Source: Siderastrea radians (Eukaryota; Cnidaria; Anthozoa; Scleractinia; Rhizangiidae). From it: DNA of 64,000 nucleotides. This document shows positions 54,001-63,830 of the stretch, piece after piece. The translations under genes and the position numbers were made by a program. The DNA lies in NCBI GenBank assembly GCA_964017195.1, contig OZ024887.1:59101311-59165310 (forward strand), in the 5' to 3' direction. How positions within the stretch are numbered: the stretch's first letter is position 1; each line of letters begins with the position of its first letter. A model generated the notes under the pieces. The model made no database searches. It was not told the DNA's origin and worked only from the letters and a program-made list of their open reading frames with translations.

Positions 54001-57000
54001 TAATGTCAGGTAGATATTTGTCATGTAGTATCACAGACATTTACTTAACCTTTTCACCCCTAGTAGTGGCCAAAATTTAAAATTCAAGAAAATGCTAAAT
54101 TTCATTTTTTTTTCAAATCCTCCCAAACAAACAGTACCCTGCAAAAGTACTGCCAAAGAGATTTCATTTGAATGGTCACACCATAGGATTTCATCCACAG
54201 ACTCAAAAGTTAGCACTACATCACATATCTCCATAATTGACTCCGGGAGTAAAGGGGTTAATAAAATCTGTAGCATTCATGTAATTAGTATCAAATCTTT
54301 AGCTTATTTGCATACAGTTACATAGTTGCATGTTCAGATTCATGAATAAAAATATATAACAAAAATAAAATTGAGTAAGCCCAAGTATGTAACTATGTTA
54401 ATATCATGTACATTATCATGTACTATCACATACATTTACATGTATTTGCTATAAAAATGATTAATAATAATGTAGATATAGTATAATATCAAGTAGTTCT
54501 TGTAATGAATAGAAAACGAGCAGTATTTGTTTTTTAACTGTTTCATTTTTTATCTAGATGGCTGTGAAGACTCCTAAAGTTGCTTTCAACACAATTTAGT
54601 TTGGTACTATTCTTGTGAGATTCCTGAGCCTGCAAAGGTTTGTCGCTGAGATGAGTACTTTGGTTGCAGACAGGATTTTTCACTTTGATTAGCATGCTGG
54701 ACACAAAGATTTATTGCTTTCCTTTCAATAAAGTGGCTGGGTCTGTCATGTAAGGAAACATGACCTGCAGCATACAACAGAGGAAGAGATGTTGGTTTCT
54801 GAGCCCAGATCTATGTAATTCTTTTGAACTGTGTTTGTTAACATTGTTAGCCATCATTATAGTAGTAGTTACATGTAGCACATGAATACCTGTATATCAG
54901 TTGCTGTCCATAAAATTTGTTACTCAGCAACAGAAACAGTGTTGTGCTACCATAACAACTTGTATGGTATGATGAGATACTGTCAACAGTCATCCATAAT
55001 AATAACCACGGATGCATGATAATGTTGAGAATCTGTCAGTCTTTTTTCCTGTGTTCTGCTCAACAGATGTGTAGTCTCAAACATTTGTTAACCAGCAACA
55101 GTACTCATCTGGTGTTGTGTCACAGTTGTTGTGTAGTTCCAGAAAAAAATCCATACCCACCACATGGAAGGTCATTGGAAATTCCTAGGGGAAAGGGGCT
55201 CTCAAAAGGCAAAATTTTAGAAGCAAAGTATGAAGCTAAGCTGAAATCTCTTGGGGGGGGGGGGGGGGCAAAACAGGAAAACCTTCTGTGGAGCGAGTAA
55301 AGATATTTTCTGGAACTACACATCATACATGTAACCAGTATCCAAAAAGTAGGGAAAGATATTGGTCATCATCCATTATGTGTAGGTGTCCATAATGACA
55401 TTACCATGAAACCAGTTTGTAATTCCCAGTACAGTTATGTATACAGTAGGTTGGGGCTACACTTAATTGTTAGTCTTGATTATCTATCAGGCAAATCTGT
55501 TGGTAAAAAATATTCATGACCCTTATGATCAGGCTGGGTTGCTTGAACTTGACCTTGTCGTATAAGGTTACTGGTTGATTCCTTGATTTGTAAATCTTCT
55601 GTCCACAACCACAGTATCAGTGGATGATTACAAATAAGGACTGTGCGATGAATAAGCTGACATATTGACTTCAGTCAGCATCTGGCTTTAATTAAAGACA
55701 GCTTTTATGTAGCAGTTTAATTATGAAATTACTAAGCTGTTACTAGTAGTGTGCACAATTAAGTAATCAAAATGTATAAAAATACTTAACAGGACAATAA
55801 TAATAAAGCGTTATTGTTTGTCGTACGATGTGGTCACTTGTGATGTAGATCAATTATATATTGAGAATTTAATAATATAGAAAAAAAGAAAAGAAAACAG
55901 ATAAAGGGAAGTCTTGGCGGTCAACAGCGACAAAGCACCACAAGGAGTATTGTTTCAGATTCTGTGTTGTGAACAGTCTCTCTAAAAAACAAAGAGTGTT
56001 AATGGGGTCCCCACTTGTTAGAAACGCCGTCTTTGCGATGTTTTGTTAAAAGGAGTCTTATTCTACAACATAGGCTATTTAAATAAAGAATTACTCACCT
56101 TGAAGTCATCATTTTGACTGATTTTCCGAATCCTGTGAAATTCGAGGGAGACAAAGCCGCCATTTTCCATACAAAAGAACGCTCGAAAACAACGCAGTTT
56201 ATAAACCTTTATTTAGAATAATCTCTTCACTAATCAAATGGAAGGAAAGAGTACATATTTCATTTCATTGTCACGAAAATGTACAGGCAAATTTATCGCC
56301 GATGAAAAAATATGGCCATTTTACTCACCAACTGAACGAAACTGTCGCCGTCAATTTTGATTTTCCCGCCCGCGGAAGAAAAAGGCTGTTTTTGGACCGG
56401 ATGTGACGTCAATTTTCGGTGGATCATCCGACCACAAAAAAAGTCCCAGGCGCAGTCAAGTGTTCTCCCCCGCCCCTGGATCTTGCATACAAAAGAGACC
56501 ACATCTCGCTTTCCAACAGAGTTTTCAATACTTTCACGCATCTTGCATATAAAAGAGAGCACATACCGCATTCCCAATCATTTCTTCTCGACATAGATTT
56601 CAACACTTTCCCGCATCCCGCCTACAAAAGGGAGACCATTCCGCTTCCAGCCATGGCCGATTTTCATGCAGTGTATTGCCACTAAAATTCATTGCATCGC
56701 GTATCCTTCCTCGACTGTTAAGTCCCGACTCGCTTCCCGTCAAACCCTATGTTGGACCCTCATTCCTTCAGTACTCAGTACTCAAAGTAGAGGGAAAGAG
56801 GAACGTAAAAATAACCTTAGGATATTTAGCTAGCGTACGACAGTGACATTCCGAAAGTAAGGAGCAACCAAGAGTAGCGGCCCTTCGAAAATAATGACCT
56901 TGAAAGTAATTTGCCTTTCTGCACGAAAAACGAAGTTCTAGCAAATCTGTACCAAAGTATCTGATATAACATGGTAAGAGGGCCCGAGAAATACTGCATT

Positions 57001-57383
57001 CATCGGAAACGAGCTACGCCTGTTCTACCGTTATGTTACTTTGTTTAGAGTAAGTCTGCAGAAATGATATTTGGTCCGAATCAGCGCATTTACAAAATCC
57101 GATTTCAAGCCAGTAAAGAGGGTCGTTACTTTTGGAAAGTTACGATATCTGTTTCTGAAGTTTTTTGAATCTCTCACTCTCTTTAGTTACCGTGGATTGA
57201 CTCAAGCCTATTCTTAAGACATATTCGTTAACCCAACATGAATATATAGCTAGTATTAGTTGTACTCACTTCTCCACATTTTTCTTTTCTTTTTATAAAG
57301 TCCTGTTGTTCGACTAGAAAAGGAACAAAGCAGAGGCCGATAGTGATACAGGAACTGAAAATTAGCACTGAAAAGTTTCGCAT
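47097..57383 (-). CDS. Gene B: secreted cysteine-rich/EGF/fibrinogen-like protein, five exons, complete
   Basis: Exons 57270-57383, 50454-50607, 49719-49874, 48268-48369 and 47097-48001 join with consistent phases to 1431 bases, 476 residues plus stop. Order: signal peptide ('MRNFSVLIFSSCITIGLCF'), short Lys-rich link ending 'KCGE', two Cys-rich segments ('TYEDCLKEALSAAENC', 'CVDCFDKMEKIMKSC'), EGF ('CRNGGKC'), EGF ('CKNGGTC'), fibrinogen-like domain ('GSGMYWIQPPGE', 'YCDM', 'GGAWMLASYG'). Intron 1 is about 6.7 kb and full of repeats. A TATA-like box is 80 bases upstream of the ATG. The product should be extracellular. Fibrinogen-related proteins of invertebrates often act in recognition or matrix, which is only a hint here. 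It is the intact paralogue of gene A. Confidence 0.8.
48268..48369 (-). CDS. Gene B exon 4: first EGF module
   Basis: 102 bases, phase 1-1, donor 'gtaagt', acceptor 'gttttag'. 'CKDLYCRNGGKC...CACPPGYTGAFC', differing from gene A at only a couple of residues ('PSAAWC' against 'PSSPWC'). Confidence 0.8.
49560..49690. mobile_element. Degraded CCAAT-rich MITE piece
   Basis: 'gccaatcagg', 'tgattggctcatc' and 'ctgattggtcagatagtttg' resemble the family at 6228-6521, which sits at the equivalent intron position in gene A. Confidence 0.5.
49719..49874 (-). CDS. Gene B exon 3: cysteine-rich segment 2
   Basis: 156 bases, phase 1-1, donor 'gtgatt', acceptor 'atttccag'. 'ASCVDCFDKMEKIMKSCEMF', 'VNCDLNTTAHKC', 'YCSQKECTG'. 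Same Cys positions as in gene A except for one extra or shifted Cys. Confidence 0.8.
49935..50013. repeat. A-rich/(CAA)n low-complexity tract
   Basis: Runs of A broken by C, then 'caacaacaacaacaacaac'. Confidence 0.9.
50454..50607 (-). CDS. Gene B exon 2: cysteine-rich segment 1
   Basis: 154 bases, phase 0-1, acceptor 'ttatttcag', donor 'gtatgt'. 'YMTYEDCLKEALSAAENC', 'IYEICDEYQDKLKTLC', ending 'YCAK'. Confidence 0.8.
50608..51536. other. Gene B intron 1 sequence, no feature seen
   Basis: AT-rich; no gene or clear repeat recognised. Confidence 0.5.
51580..51748. repeat. CRE-containing repeat, left partner
   Basis: 'gatgatccaccgaaaattga' at 51713 is the reverse complement of the sequence ending at 56429, and continues through the palindromic 'tgacgtca' to 'catccgg'. 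To its left, 'catcccgcctagaaaagag' resembles the tandem units at 56465-56650. Confidence 0.65.
51985..52400. repeat. Two-copy tandem duplication, period about 215 bp
   Basis: 'gaaggtaattaacactcg' occurs at about 52110 and 52321, each preceded by 'aatcgtcaatt' and 'aagaaaac'. The second copy has an open frame 'MKKTSAVTVCCVNTGKVINT' to a possible donor 'caag/gttagt' at 52433, but no further exon can be named. Confidence 0.65.
52667..52817. mobile_element. Small pogo-like MITE
   Basis: 'agtagaatcctgattt' at the left and 'aaatcgggattccact' at the right, near TA ends. Similar in style to 46002-46573. Confidence 0.5.
52818..53859. other. No gene supported
   Basis: Around 53040-53110 and 53310-53390 the words 'aatacttgat', 'atcgagaatcgag' and 'aagaattgag' recur in both orientations. 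A 156-residue plus-strand frame (53380-53850) has many Cys but no recognisable domain. Confidence 0.4.
53860..54440. repeat. Two-copy direct repeat (about 185 bp) separated by a TTAA MITE
   Basis: 'gcattcatgtaattagtat' occurs at 53870 and 54273, followed in both by 'aaatctttagctta', 'aacaaaaataaaat' and 'aagcccaagtatgtaacta'. The MITE at 54045-54261 lies between the copies. Confidence 0.75.
54045..54261. mobile_element. TTAA MITE, copy 2
   Basis: 'ttaaccttttcacccctagt' at the left and 'gggagtaaaggggttaa' at the right; interior matches 38264-38477. The TIRs differ slightly, so this copy is older or mutated. Confidence 0.8.
54262..56098. other. No gene supported
   Basis: AT-rich intron-1 sequence of gene B. 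A G run is at 55254-55269. Several 'tacatgta' words. No coding region recognised. Confidence 0.4.
56099..56170 (-). CDS. Possible first exon of an unknown minus-strand gene
   Basis: 24 codons from ATG 56168-56170 ('MENGGFVSLEFHRIRKISQN', 'DDFK') to a strong donor 'aag/gtgagt'. The start context 'ggaaaatggcggc' resembles the YY1-type motif of many animal start regions. A CRE lies 235 bases upstream (56402). No second exon was found; it would be nested in intron 1 of gene B. Confidence 0.3.
56395..56432. promoter_or_regulatory. CRE-containing conserved block, right partner
   Basis: 'ccggatgtgacgtcaatttt' followed by 'cggtggatcatcc'. The full 32 bases recur inverted at 51713-51744. The palindromic TGACGTCA is a full CRE/ATF site. 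Confidence 0.45.
56463..56650. repeat. Three-unit minisatellite, period about 63 bp
   Basis: 'catacaaaagaga', 'catataaaagagag' and 'cctacaaaagggaga' each begin a unit followed by 'ccgctttcc'-like and 'tttcaacactttc'-like text. Confidence 0.7.
57270..57383 (-). CDS. Gene B exon 1: signal peptide
   Basis: 38 codons from ATG 57381-57383: 'MRNFSVLIFSSCITIGLCFV', a hydrophobic core, then 'EQQDFIKRKEKCGE' and donor 'gtgagt' in phase 0, which matches exon 2. Cleavage probably falls near the end of the hydrophobic core. Assignment to gene B rests on phase, strand and the expected signal peptide. Confidence 0.65.
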
Positions 57384-57464
57384 TCTGAGCTCAGGTTATC
57401 CTGCTGACAAACTTTGCGAGATTCAAAAGTACAAAGATACTGTCCCTCGAAAGACAGTGCCGCG

Positions 57465-57474
57465 TATTTTAATA
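57465..57474 (-). promoter_or_regulatory. TATA-like box of gene B
   Basis: Minus strand reads 'tattaaaata', about 82 bases upstream of the ATG, which places transcription start near 57440. Confidence 0.45.
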
Positions 57475-59659
57475 GCCATTGAGCGTCCACCAGTGCAGTT
57501 ATTAACACTTTATCCAGCGTGAAGTGCTTTTTTCCGGAGTTCAGTCACATTTGCCACGTCCAATATACATGACTTGTGAAATCAGCTCGTCTAATCTACT
57601 TCGTAGTTCCGGCGTTATCAGATCAAAGTTTAGCAAAACACGGAATACCTGAAAACATTAACCGAAATGACACCAGCTGTCAGTCTCCCAAGTTGGGCGC
57701 GAGTTTCTGGACAAATATTCTGAGCACTTTGTAAGATAGAAAACTGAAATTCCTTCCAAGAACTGATGAGTTTATCACCTTTTGCAAAAGAAGTGCACGA
57801 GTTTCTAAGCTCGTACCCAGAATGTTATCGGTATTGAAATGATGGCCCGGAGGAGAATTTGCAAAATAGTGGATCACGTGACCTTAATACTTTGTTAAAC
57901 TCGCTAGCTAGTTCACGCGATTTGCCACCGTTTTCCCCCGGACAACATCTTGCAGACGTCGAAGCTGCACGTTTTCGTTTTGTTTGAACACATAGAAGTT
58001 GCTTTATAAATTGCAATCCTCTGTCTTGATGGTTTGCATGGCTGCAGTCACCTTAAAAGGAGTTTGCAACGACTTATGCAAATGCTGAGACCGATTAAAG
58101 CTGCAGGCGCCCTTTGGAGAGGACCTCATGTTCGCACGTTAAGACCGATCCTCGAGATAGAGGAAAGATAAAAAACTTTGGAACCAATTTTTGTGGGAAC
58201 GTCTTTCAGGTAAGAAAAAAAAAATGAAACGTTCAGCTTACCCATAGTCTACTACAATAAAGTGGAATAGGAGGAGGGATGGGGGGGGGGGGGAGGGGTG
58301 AGCACTGCAAATGAAATCTTTATTCTTTATTCTGGAGCTCAATGCCTGGAGCATTCCTTAAGCCCAAAGTTTTCTCGAACGGAAGGCCAGACGGGTATGC
58401 CAATTATGGTTTTTGGCCACCTGGAGACTTGGAGAAGTAACTCCAGGCTTTGGGGCCCTTAATTAATTGCACATTTGTCACAACGAAAAAGTCTACTCTC
58501 CAGTGCATCCCCATAGGACCTAGGGAGGGTTAACCTGCTTATTGCTGGAAGTATTCGCGACATCAAAATTTCTCAATTTTTTAGGGCCCCGTCTCGAGAC
58601 GCCCAATTTTCGGGAATTTGTCGAGACTTTCTTCTAATGTGCCAATAAATAACCTTCTTTATTTTTTCGGGTCATCAAATTAAAAAAAAAAGGTTGCTGC
58701 GAAAGGTTTCTTTGATAAGGCATTCATTTTTAGGGTTTTACATATTTATGTTCATGAGTTACACGATGCCAGAAGCAGCATTTCTTTTAATTTTACCAGT
58801 AACTTTATCGCTGAATTTATGTTATTATGTATTTGTGATGGATACCTTTTTGTCACTTGATTCAGCAACACTTTGAAAACTGTAAGCTACTAAAGAACCA
58901 ATATTGATATGTGTTGTCAAAATTAAAATAATATTTGTAATGTTTTGATCTTGCCATGTCTAGTATAATAGAATGCCTCAAAAAACTCACATTGGTCTAG
59001 GAGTTATTTTCTAAAAACGTTTTAAAGCTATATGCAAGTTAACCCTTTGTGGACCAAATTTATTTTCAGGAGTTTTGCAAATTTTCAACAAGTTCTAGTT
59101 AAATTAACATATCTCCAAAACCATTTAACATATTTTGATTATTTTTTCAAAGAATTACTTCTCAGGAAATTGTCCTACTTTAACACTAAATGTGCTGTCA
59201 GAAAACGTCATACTGACGTCATAGGATTAGTTAATATTTAACTAACTACACAACATAAGCTGTCACATGAATGTTTATGTCCAAAATACTCAGAGATGAC
59301 AAGCTCAAAAAATCCCTTATATGTCTCATTATTTTCTACAGTGTCTAAGAATTATTTTGATACATAATTTACCTAGCAAATGTATCTACCAAAAAGCGAA
59401 TAAGCCCAGGTAGGTCTTCTAGCAACAACTAAACATCAAATAAACAGATGCTGAAGCAATAATCAGTTTTCTGGTGGCTCCAATTTCATGTATTTTCAAA
59501 TGTGAAACATGTAGGATGGTTTCAGTCTTCTTCTCACGTCAGATAACTGCTTTCATCTTAACTTCTTTCGTGGATTCACTTTGGTTGTATAATTCCTCAT
59601 ACCAGCCACTGAAATAGCACTACTCAAGGCAATTCAAGGTCTCAAACACGTTCCAATAA
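57475..59659. other. No gene supported
   Basis: A strong plus-strand donor 'tttcag/gtaaga' at about 58210 could end an untranslated exon, but nothing downstream can be joined. G run at 58279-58291. The octamer 'atgcaaat' is at 58077. Otherwise AT-rich. Confidence 0.35.
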
Positions 59660-59770
59660 CATTCTTTGAAGCCTTCAATACTGGACTCGGGACTGTCACA
59701 TGGAATATCGAAGTTTGCATCAAAATAGTCGACAAGATCTTTCAAAATATGGACTCAATTACTCTTTGGC
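59660..59770 (-). pseudogene. Short coding-like fragment of unknown origin
   Basis: The minus strand reads 'ILKDLVDYFDANFDIPCDSP', 'IEGFKECYWNVFETLNCLE' before TAG. It looks protein-like but starts directly after a stop and shows no clear splice site. Confidence 0.25.
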
Positions 59771-60539
59771 ATGCTGTTCAAACATTGCTGTCGACGGAAA
59801 GTCGAAATAGTCAGGCGGTTATGTGCAGAATTTTAGATGAATTGTGCACTTTGGGTTAAAAGCATGAAATTTGGTGTACATAAAGGTTTTCTTATGCTTA
59901 TAAACATCTGATATGGAGCCACTGTGAAAAGTCAATCAGAGAGAAGTTAAAGCGGGGGTTTTAAAATGACCGCCATCTCGACCGGAAGTAGAATATTTAA
60001 TTACCGGAAGTGAGAAGAAGTAGGTGTAAATGCCTTTTGAGTGACATCTTGTGTTCTCGAAGGTAAATGAACTTGTTGTCTAAAGGTTTAAAGATGAAAA
60101 TAGTGAAAAAATGGGTAACGCAACTTATTTTCTTTAATGAAAACAAAACTGGACGTGTGTAGGCCCTTCATTGAAAATGGTTATAAAAAAGGGAGGCTGT
60201 AAACGAGCATTCATTTGTTGAAGTTCGGAGTCGTAGTCAATTGTTCCTTTAAGACTAATTGTTAAACAGTATACTGTTTACCGCCCAGGAAATTTCAAAC
60301 TTTTTTAAAGACTCACAATTTAAGACATTTTAAAATTATTTTGCAGGCTTAGATTCAACTTAATACCAGGTTAATTTAATTGTTTTGGTTTGTTCTAAAT
60401 GTGGCAAAAGGTGTGACCTTTGTAAAAATTTTTTACTTCAAACTTCCAAATTCGAAAGCTCAGCCACGGGTCGCCAATATCCTATTCGGCAAAAACTCAC
60501 TTGTTCGTCCAAAAATGTTACCTATTTAGCCCACGTGCA

Positions 60540-60880
60540 ATAAATGCAATTTACAGTATGTAGGTTCTACATCAACCGAATTTTAGGTCAGATTCCGCAA
60601 TCATAAATCAAGTACGCTCAACAATAGGAGAACATATGAATTGGCGGTGCATTACAATAGCTCCGAACATGATATTTCTCAAATCAGTTTCATTGTCATT
60701 GAACAAATCTCCACATTTCAAAATCATTTACATTTATTTAGAGCAATTGTTACTGACAAGGGAAGCCTATTGGACCTCACAATTGTTCACGCTAAATCCG
60801 CATGGCCTCAATAAAAGACGCGAATTCGGTCTAAGAACCGCATTAATTACAATAGTTAATCAAACCGTTTCACGTACCTT
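60540..60880 (+). mobile_element. Penelope-like retroelement remnant, GIY-YIG endonuclease end
   Basis: One frame gives 'CNLQYVGSTSTEF' (GIY-YIG-type start, stop codon at once after it), 'VRFRNHKSSTLNNRRTYELA' and 'FIVIEQI'. After a frameshift near 60740 another gives 'LLLTREAYWTSQLFTLNPHG' and 'LNKRREFGLR', the usual end of Penelope-like ORFs. The reverse transcriptase is not present. Following text to about 61430 looks like 3' untranslated sequence. Confidence 0.75.
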
Positions 60881-61385
60881 GCTCGTTATTACGATTGTCG
60901 CTTATCTGGTTTTGTTTTGTTTTTTGTTTTTAGCTTAGTTGTTAATTACTATCAATTGTTACATTTGTTTTCGCGTTCAAAAGCCCCACTGTGAGAATCT
61001 GTTATTTTCTTTTCTTTGGGTAGCTGTCGTTCAGGGACCCTGTACAGGGATTTTATTACTGTAATTGTTTAAGGACCCTGTTCAGGGTGTCTGTTATGGC
61101 GGCTTTTCCATGAGATTATTCAGGGGCCCTCTTTAGGGAGTTTGTTACGACGGAGCGTTACGTAACAATTATCACTTTAAATTGTTTTCTGTATCTCTCT
61201 TTGTATTGTAATTGACACTTTTTTAGTTTTCTTTTGTTTGTAATTTAGATCTTTTGTTTTGTTACGTAACCTTCATTTCATTCTTTTTCTTTTGTGTATG
61301 TAAAGTATATAAGGTAGTACCTAAAGTTGCACAACCATTGTACATAGTTTTTAGTTTTTAATTTTTAACCGTACGTGTTGTAATC

Positions 61386-61412
61386 TGAAGACGGCTGAAA
61401 GCCGAAACGTTA
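61386..61412 (+). ncRNA. Hammerhead-like motif in Penelope 3' region (imperfect)
   Basis: 'ctgaagacggctgaaagccg' followed by 'aaacg': CTGAnGA core, a stem ggct/agcc, then GAAAC. One extra base between core and stem departs from the standard fold. A second, similar motif 'ctgaagatgacatgagaatg' followed by 'tcgaaac' is at 61677-61703. Confidence 0.35.
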
Positions 61413-61888
61413 TTACACTACAGGACCAGTCAGAAGCTTGTAGAGTTATCTCTTTCGTTTTAATTACTTTTTTTTGTCTTTTATTTTATCATTCCTGTTA
61501 TTGGATGTATTTTTTGTGTATGTGTGTTCCTAAGTCACTTAAAGTAACTATGCGCGCGCTATTTTTGTTTCCCGCGTATTTCATATTCAAGTTGTAAACT
61601 TAAGTTCTAAAACGTAATTTTGTAACGTACTTTAATACGAAAATTCAAATGTACAACCGTTAAGGCTCATTTGCAACTGAAGATGACATGAGAATGTCGA
61701 AACATGTTTTGTAAATTGAAAACTGTTGTTTCTTTATTGAGAGTTATAGTCACTCTGCTGTCTTTACGTCCGTTTGCGAGATTAGTTTTTCCTATATACC
61801 TTTCTAATAATTCACGTGGCAGCATCGTATCCTTTCGGATCCTTCTACTGTGAGTCTATCGTTTGCGTAAACCTTATTATTCTGTCTA

Positions 61889-61911
61889 TGTATATATATA
61901 TATATATATAG
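61889..61911. repeat. Short (TA)n microsatellite
   Basis: About 22 bases of TA directly before the next gene remnant; the frame across it starts within the repeat and is not a true N-terminus. Confidence 0.9.
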
Positions 61912-62950
61912 TGTGGGATGAATACATTGCCAATAGTTTAAAGGTCACGACTAGAAGCAAACGAGGGCAGGGTGCCAGGAGGCACGTACAGGCAAACAGC
62001 CAAATACCACGAAACTGGCAGCAGTTCCTGAGGAATGATGAAAACAAGCGAGAACTCTTCCAATTTCTGGCTCAGCGTGTGGTATCATTGCAGGAGGAGA
62101 AACAAGTCATCACAACTAAAGGCAAGGAGATCCTTTGTACTCTTGCTCGTAACAACACTGCGAATCTGGCTCCATGTACGCATGAAGAAGCGGATACCAG
62201 GATGATTTTGCATGCCGCAGACGCAGTCCAAGAGGGTCATCGCAAGATTGTGCTACGGACAGTTGACAGCGTCGTCCTTGTTTTAGCGATAGCACTTGCC
62301 GGGAGGCTCCAGGAGCAACAAGTTGAACTCTGGGTTGCGATGGGAACTGGCTCTCATCTGCGTTACATTGCAGCATACGAGATATCAAACAGCCTGGGAT
62401 CAGAGATGTCTAAGTCCCTACCAGTGTTCCACGCATTCACTGGATGCGATACGGTGTCCTGCTTCGCTGGGAGAGGCAAGAAGACCGCTTTTACAGTATG
62501 GAAGAGCTACCCAGCCGTCACAGACGCCTTCTTGCAGCTGGCGACAACACCTACTCCTCTAGTCAGTGAAGCATGTATGATATATCTAGAACGGTTCGTC
62601 ATTCTCTTGTACGACAGAACAAGTAACAAGACAAATGTCAATGAAGCCAGGAAGCAGCTGTTTGCATAAAAAGGCAGAGCGTATGATGCAATTCCACCAA
62701 CTCGGGCGGCCCTGTTACAGCATACAAAGAGAGCTGCTTATCAAGGTGGTCACTGTTGAGGCCAAGCACGTACACCAAACCCTGATCTACCTTCGCCAGG
62801 CGATTGGGGATGGATTTTCAAGGAAGGAGAATGGCAGCCTTTCTGGACGACGCTTCCAGACGTGACAAAGTCATGCAGAGAACTTCTCAGCTGTGGATTC
62901 AAGCTTGGGTGCAGAGGAAGATGTTGCTGTGCTAGAGCGCCCTGAAATGC
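61912..62950 (+). pseudogene. Mobile-element protein remnant with 'CTHEEADTRM' motif
   Basis: One frame runs from 'VWDEYIANSLKVTTRSKRGQ' through 'APCTHEEADTRMILHAADAV', 'ELWVAMGTGSHLRYIAAYEI', 'FHAFTGCDTVSCFAGRGKKT' and 'LYDRTSNKTNVNEARKQLFA' to a TAA at 62667-62669. It then continues in the same frame with two further stops (near 62757 and 62943): 'IPPTRAALLQHTKRAAYQGG', 'CRELLSCGFKLGCRGRCCC'. The Cys-rich tail and motif order match a multi-copy protein family I remember from cnidarian genomes and suspect to be transposon-derived. The conserved 'EEADTRM' and 'TGCDTV' acidic residues could be catalytic. The N-terminal part is missing. Confidence 0.6.
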
Positions 62951-63465
62951 ACTGCTCTTTGCAGTTGCTGTGACGAATGCAATAACCGGTGAATACATAG
63001 TAAGGGTCAACATTGAATGTCTGATTCGACAATGATGAGAGTCGAATGAGTTTTGGATAACTAGAAAGACAGGTTGTGTACTAACAACTTCGAACGTGTG
63101 ATCGTGTGATGGCGACAGTTAGGTTGAACAAGTTTTAGGAACACGACGATTGCTTGCGTAAGGCATAGTTGATACTGAGTTCTGTAATAACAGTACTGAA
63201 TGAGTGGTGATAACAGTAAAGTCGAACAAGTTTTGTGAAAAAAATGATTGATTGTGTAAAGCATAGTTGTTACTGAGGTCTGTACTCAAAGGAACAAGTG
63301 TATTAGTTCAGTGTATTAGTTGAGACTACTTCAAGCCAATAAAAGGCAATACAGTTCTGTGAGTAGTTTATGTTTTTATTACTATTAATAAATCATAGTT
63401 TACGCTATTTGTAGCTGTTCTAAGTGAATCAAACAACTTAAAAAAGTACTTACAGTAGTCCATTT

Positions 63466-63680
63466 GTCACTTCCGGTTCAAAATGGCGGCCATTTTGAAA
63501 ACTCGCGTTGCATTTCTAACCATATCGATCTTTTTTAAATTTAAAAAATGAAATTTTCCTTTTAAAGACTGAAATCATTGTTACCGATAAAATTTAGTAT
63601 TGTAAGGTCAAGAAAACAACATTTAATGGAACTACCATTAAAAATAAATTCCACTTCCGGTTCAAAATGGCGGCCTTTTT
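63466..63680. repeat. Duplicated 'cacttccggttcaaaatgg' block
   Basis: The 24-base block with an ETS-like ACTTCCGG and a YY1-like AAAATGGCGGC occurs at 63468 and 63652 in direct orientation; a related, more degraded inverted version is at 59970-60010. Confidence 0.6.
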
Positions 63681-63830
63681 TAAAAATCATCATAACTCGG
63701 AAAAAACTGCTTTTTTTCGGTGGCTCCATATCTACATCCGTTAACTACATAAAAAGGCCTCTCCGTGCAAAATTTCATGCTTTTAACCAAAAGTGCACAA
63801 TTTTTTCACATAACCGCCTGACTAAAAAGT

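Larger units (their letters stand above)
59812..63828. mobile_element. About 4-kb composite flanked by inverted repeats and TA
   Basis: 'gtcaggcggttatgtg' at the left is mirrored by 'cataaccgcctgac' at the right, each flanked by TA. Similarity of about 75-80% by eye continues inward for roughly 170 bases ('ttaaaagcatgaaat', 'tatggagccac', 'ccggaagtg'). Inside lie a Penelope remnant and another mobile-element gene remnant, so these were either inserted into one element or bracketed by two copies of a smaller repeat in opposite orientation. Confidence 0.55.

Noticed and set aside
56463..56650. CRISPR-like array
   Set aside because: Only three imperfect units without spacers of even length; eukaryotic minisatellite.
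58080..58215. Plus-strand untranslated first exon ending at a strong donor
   Set aside because: No downstream exon could be joined and no promoter is clear.
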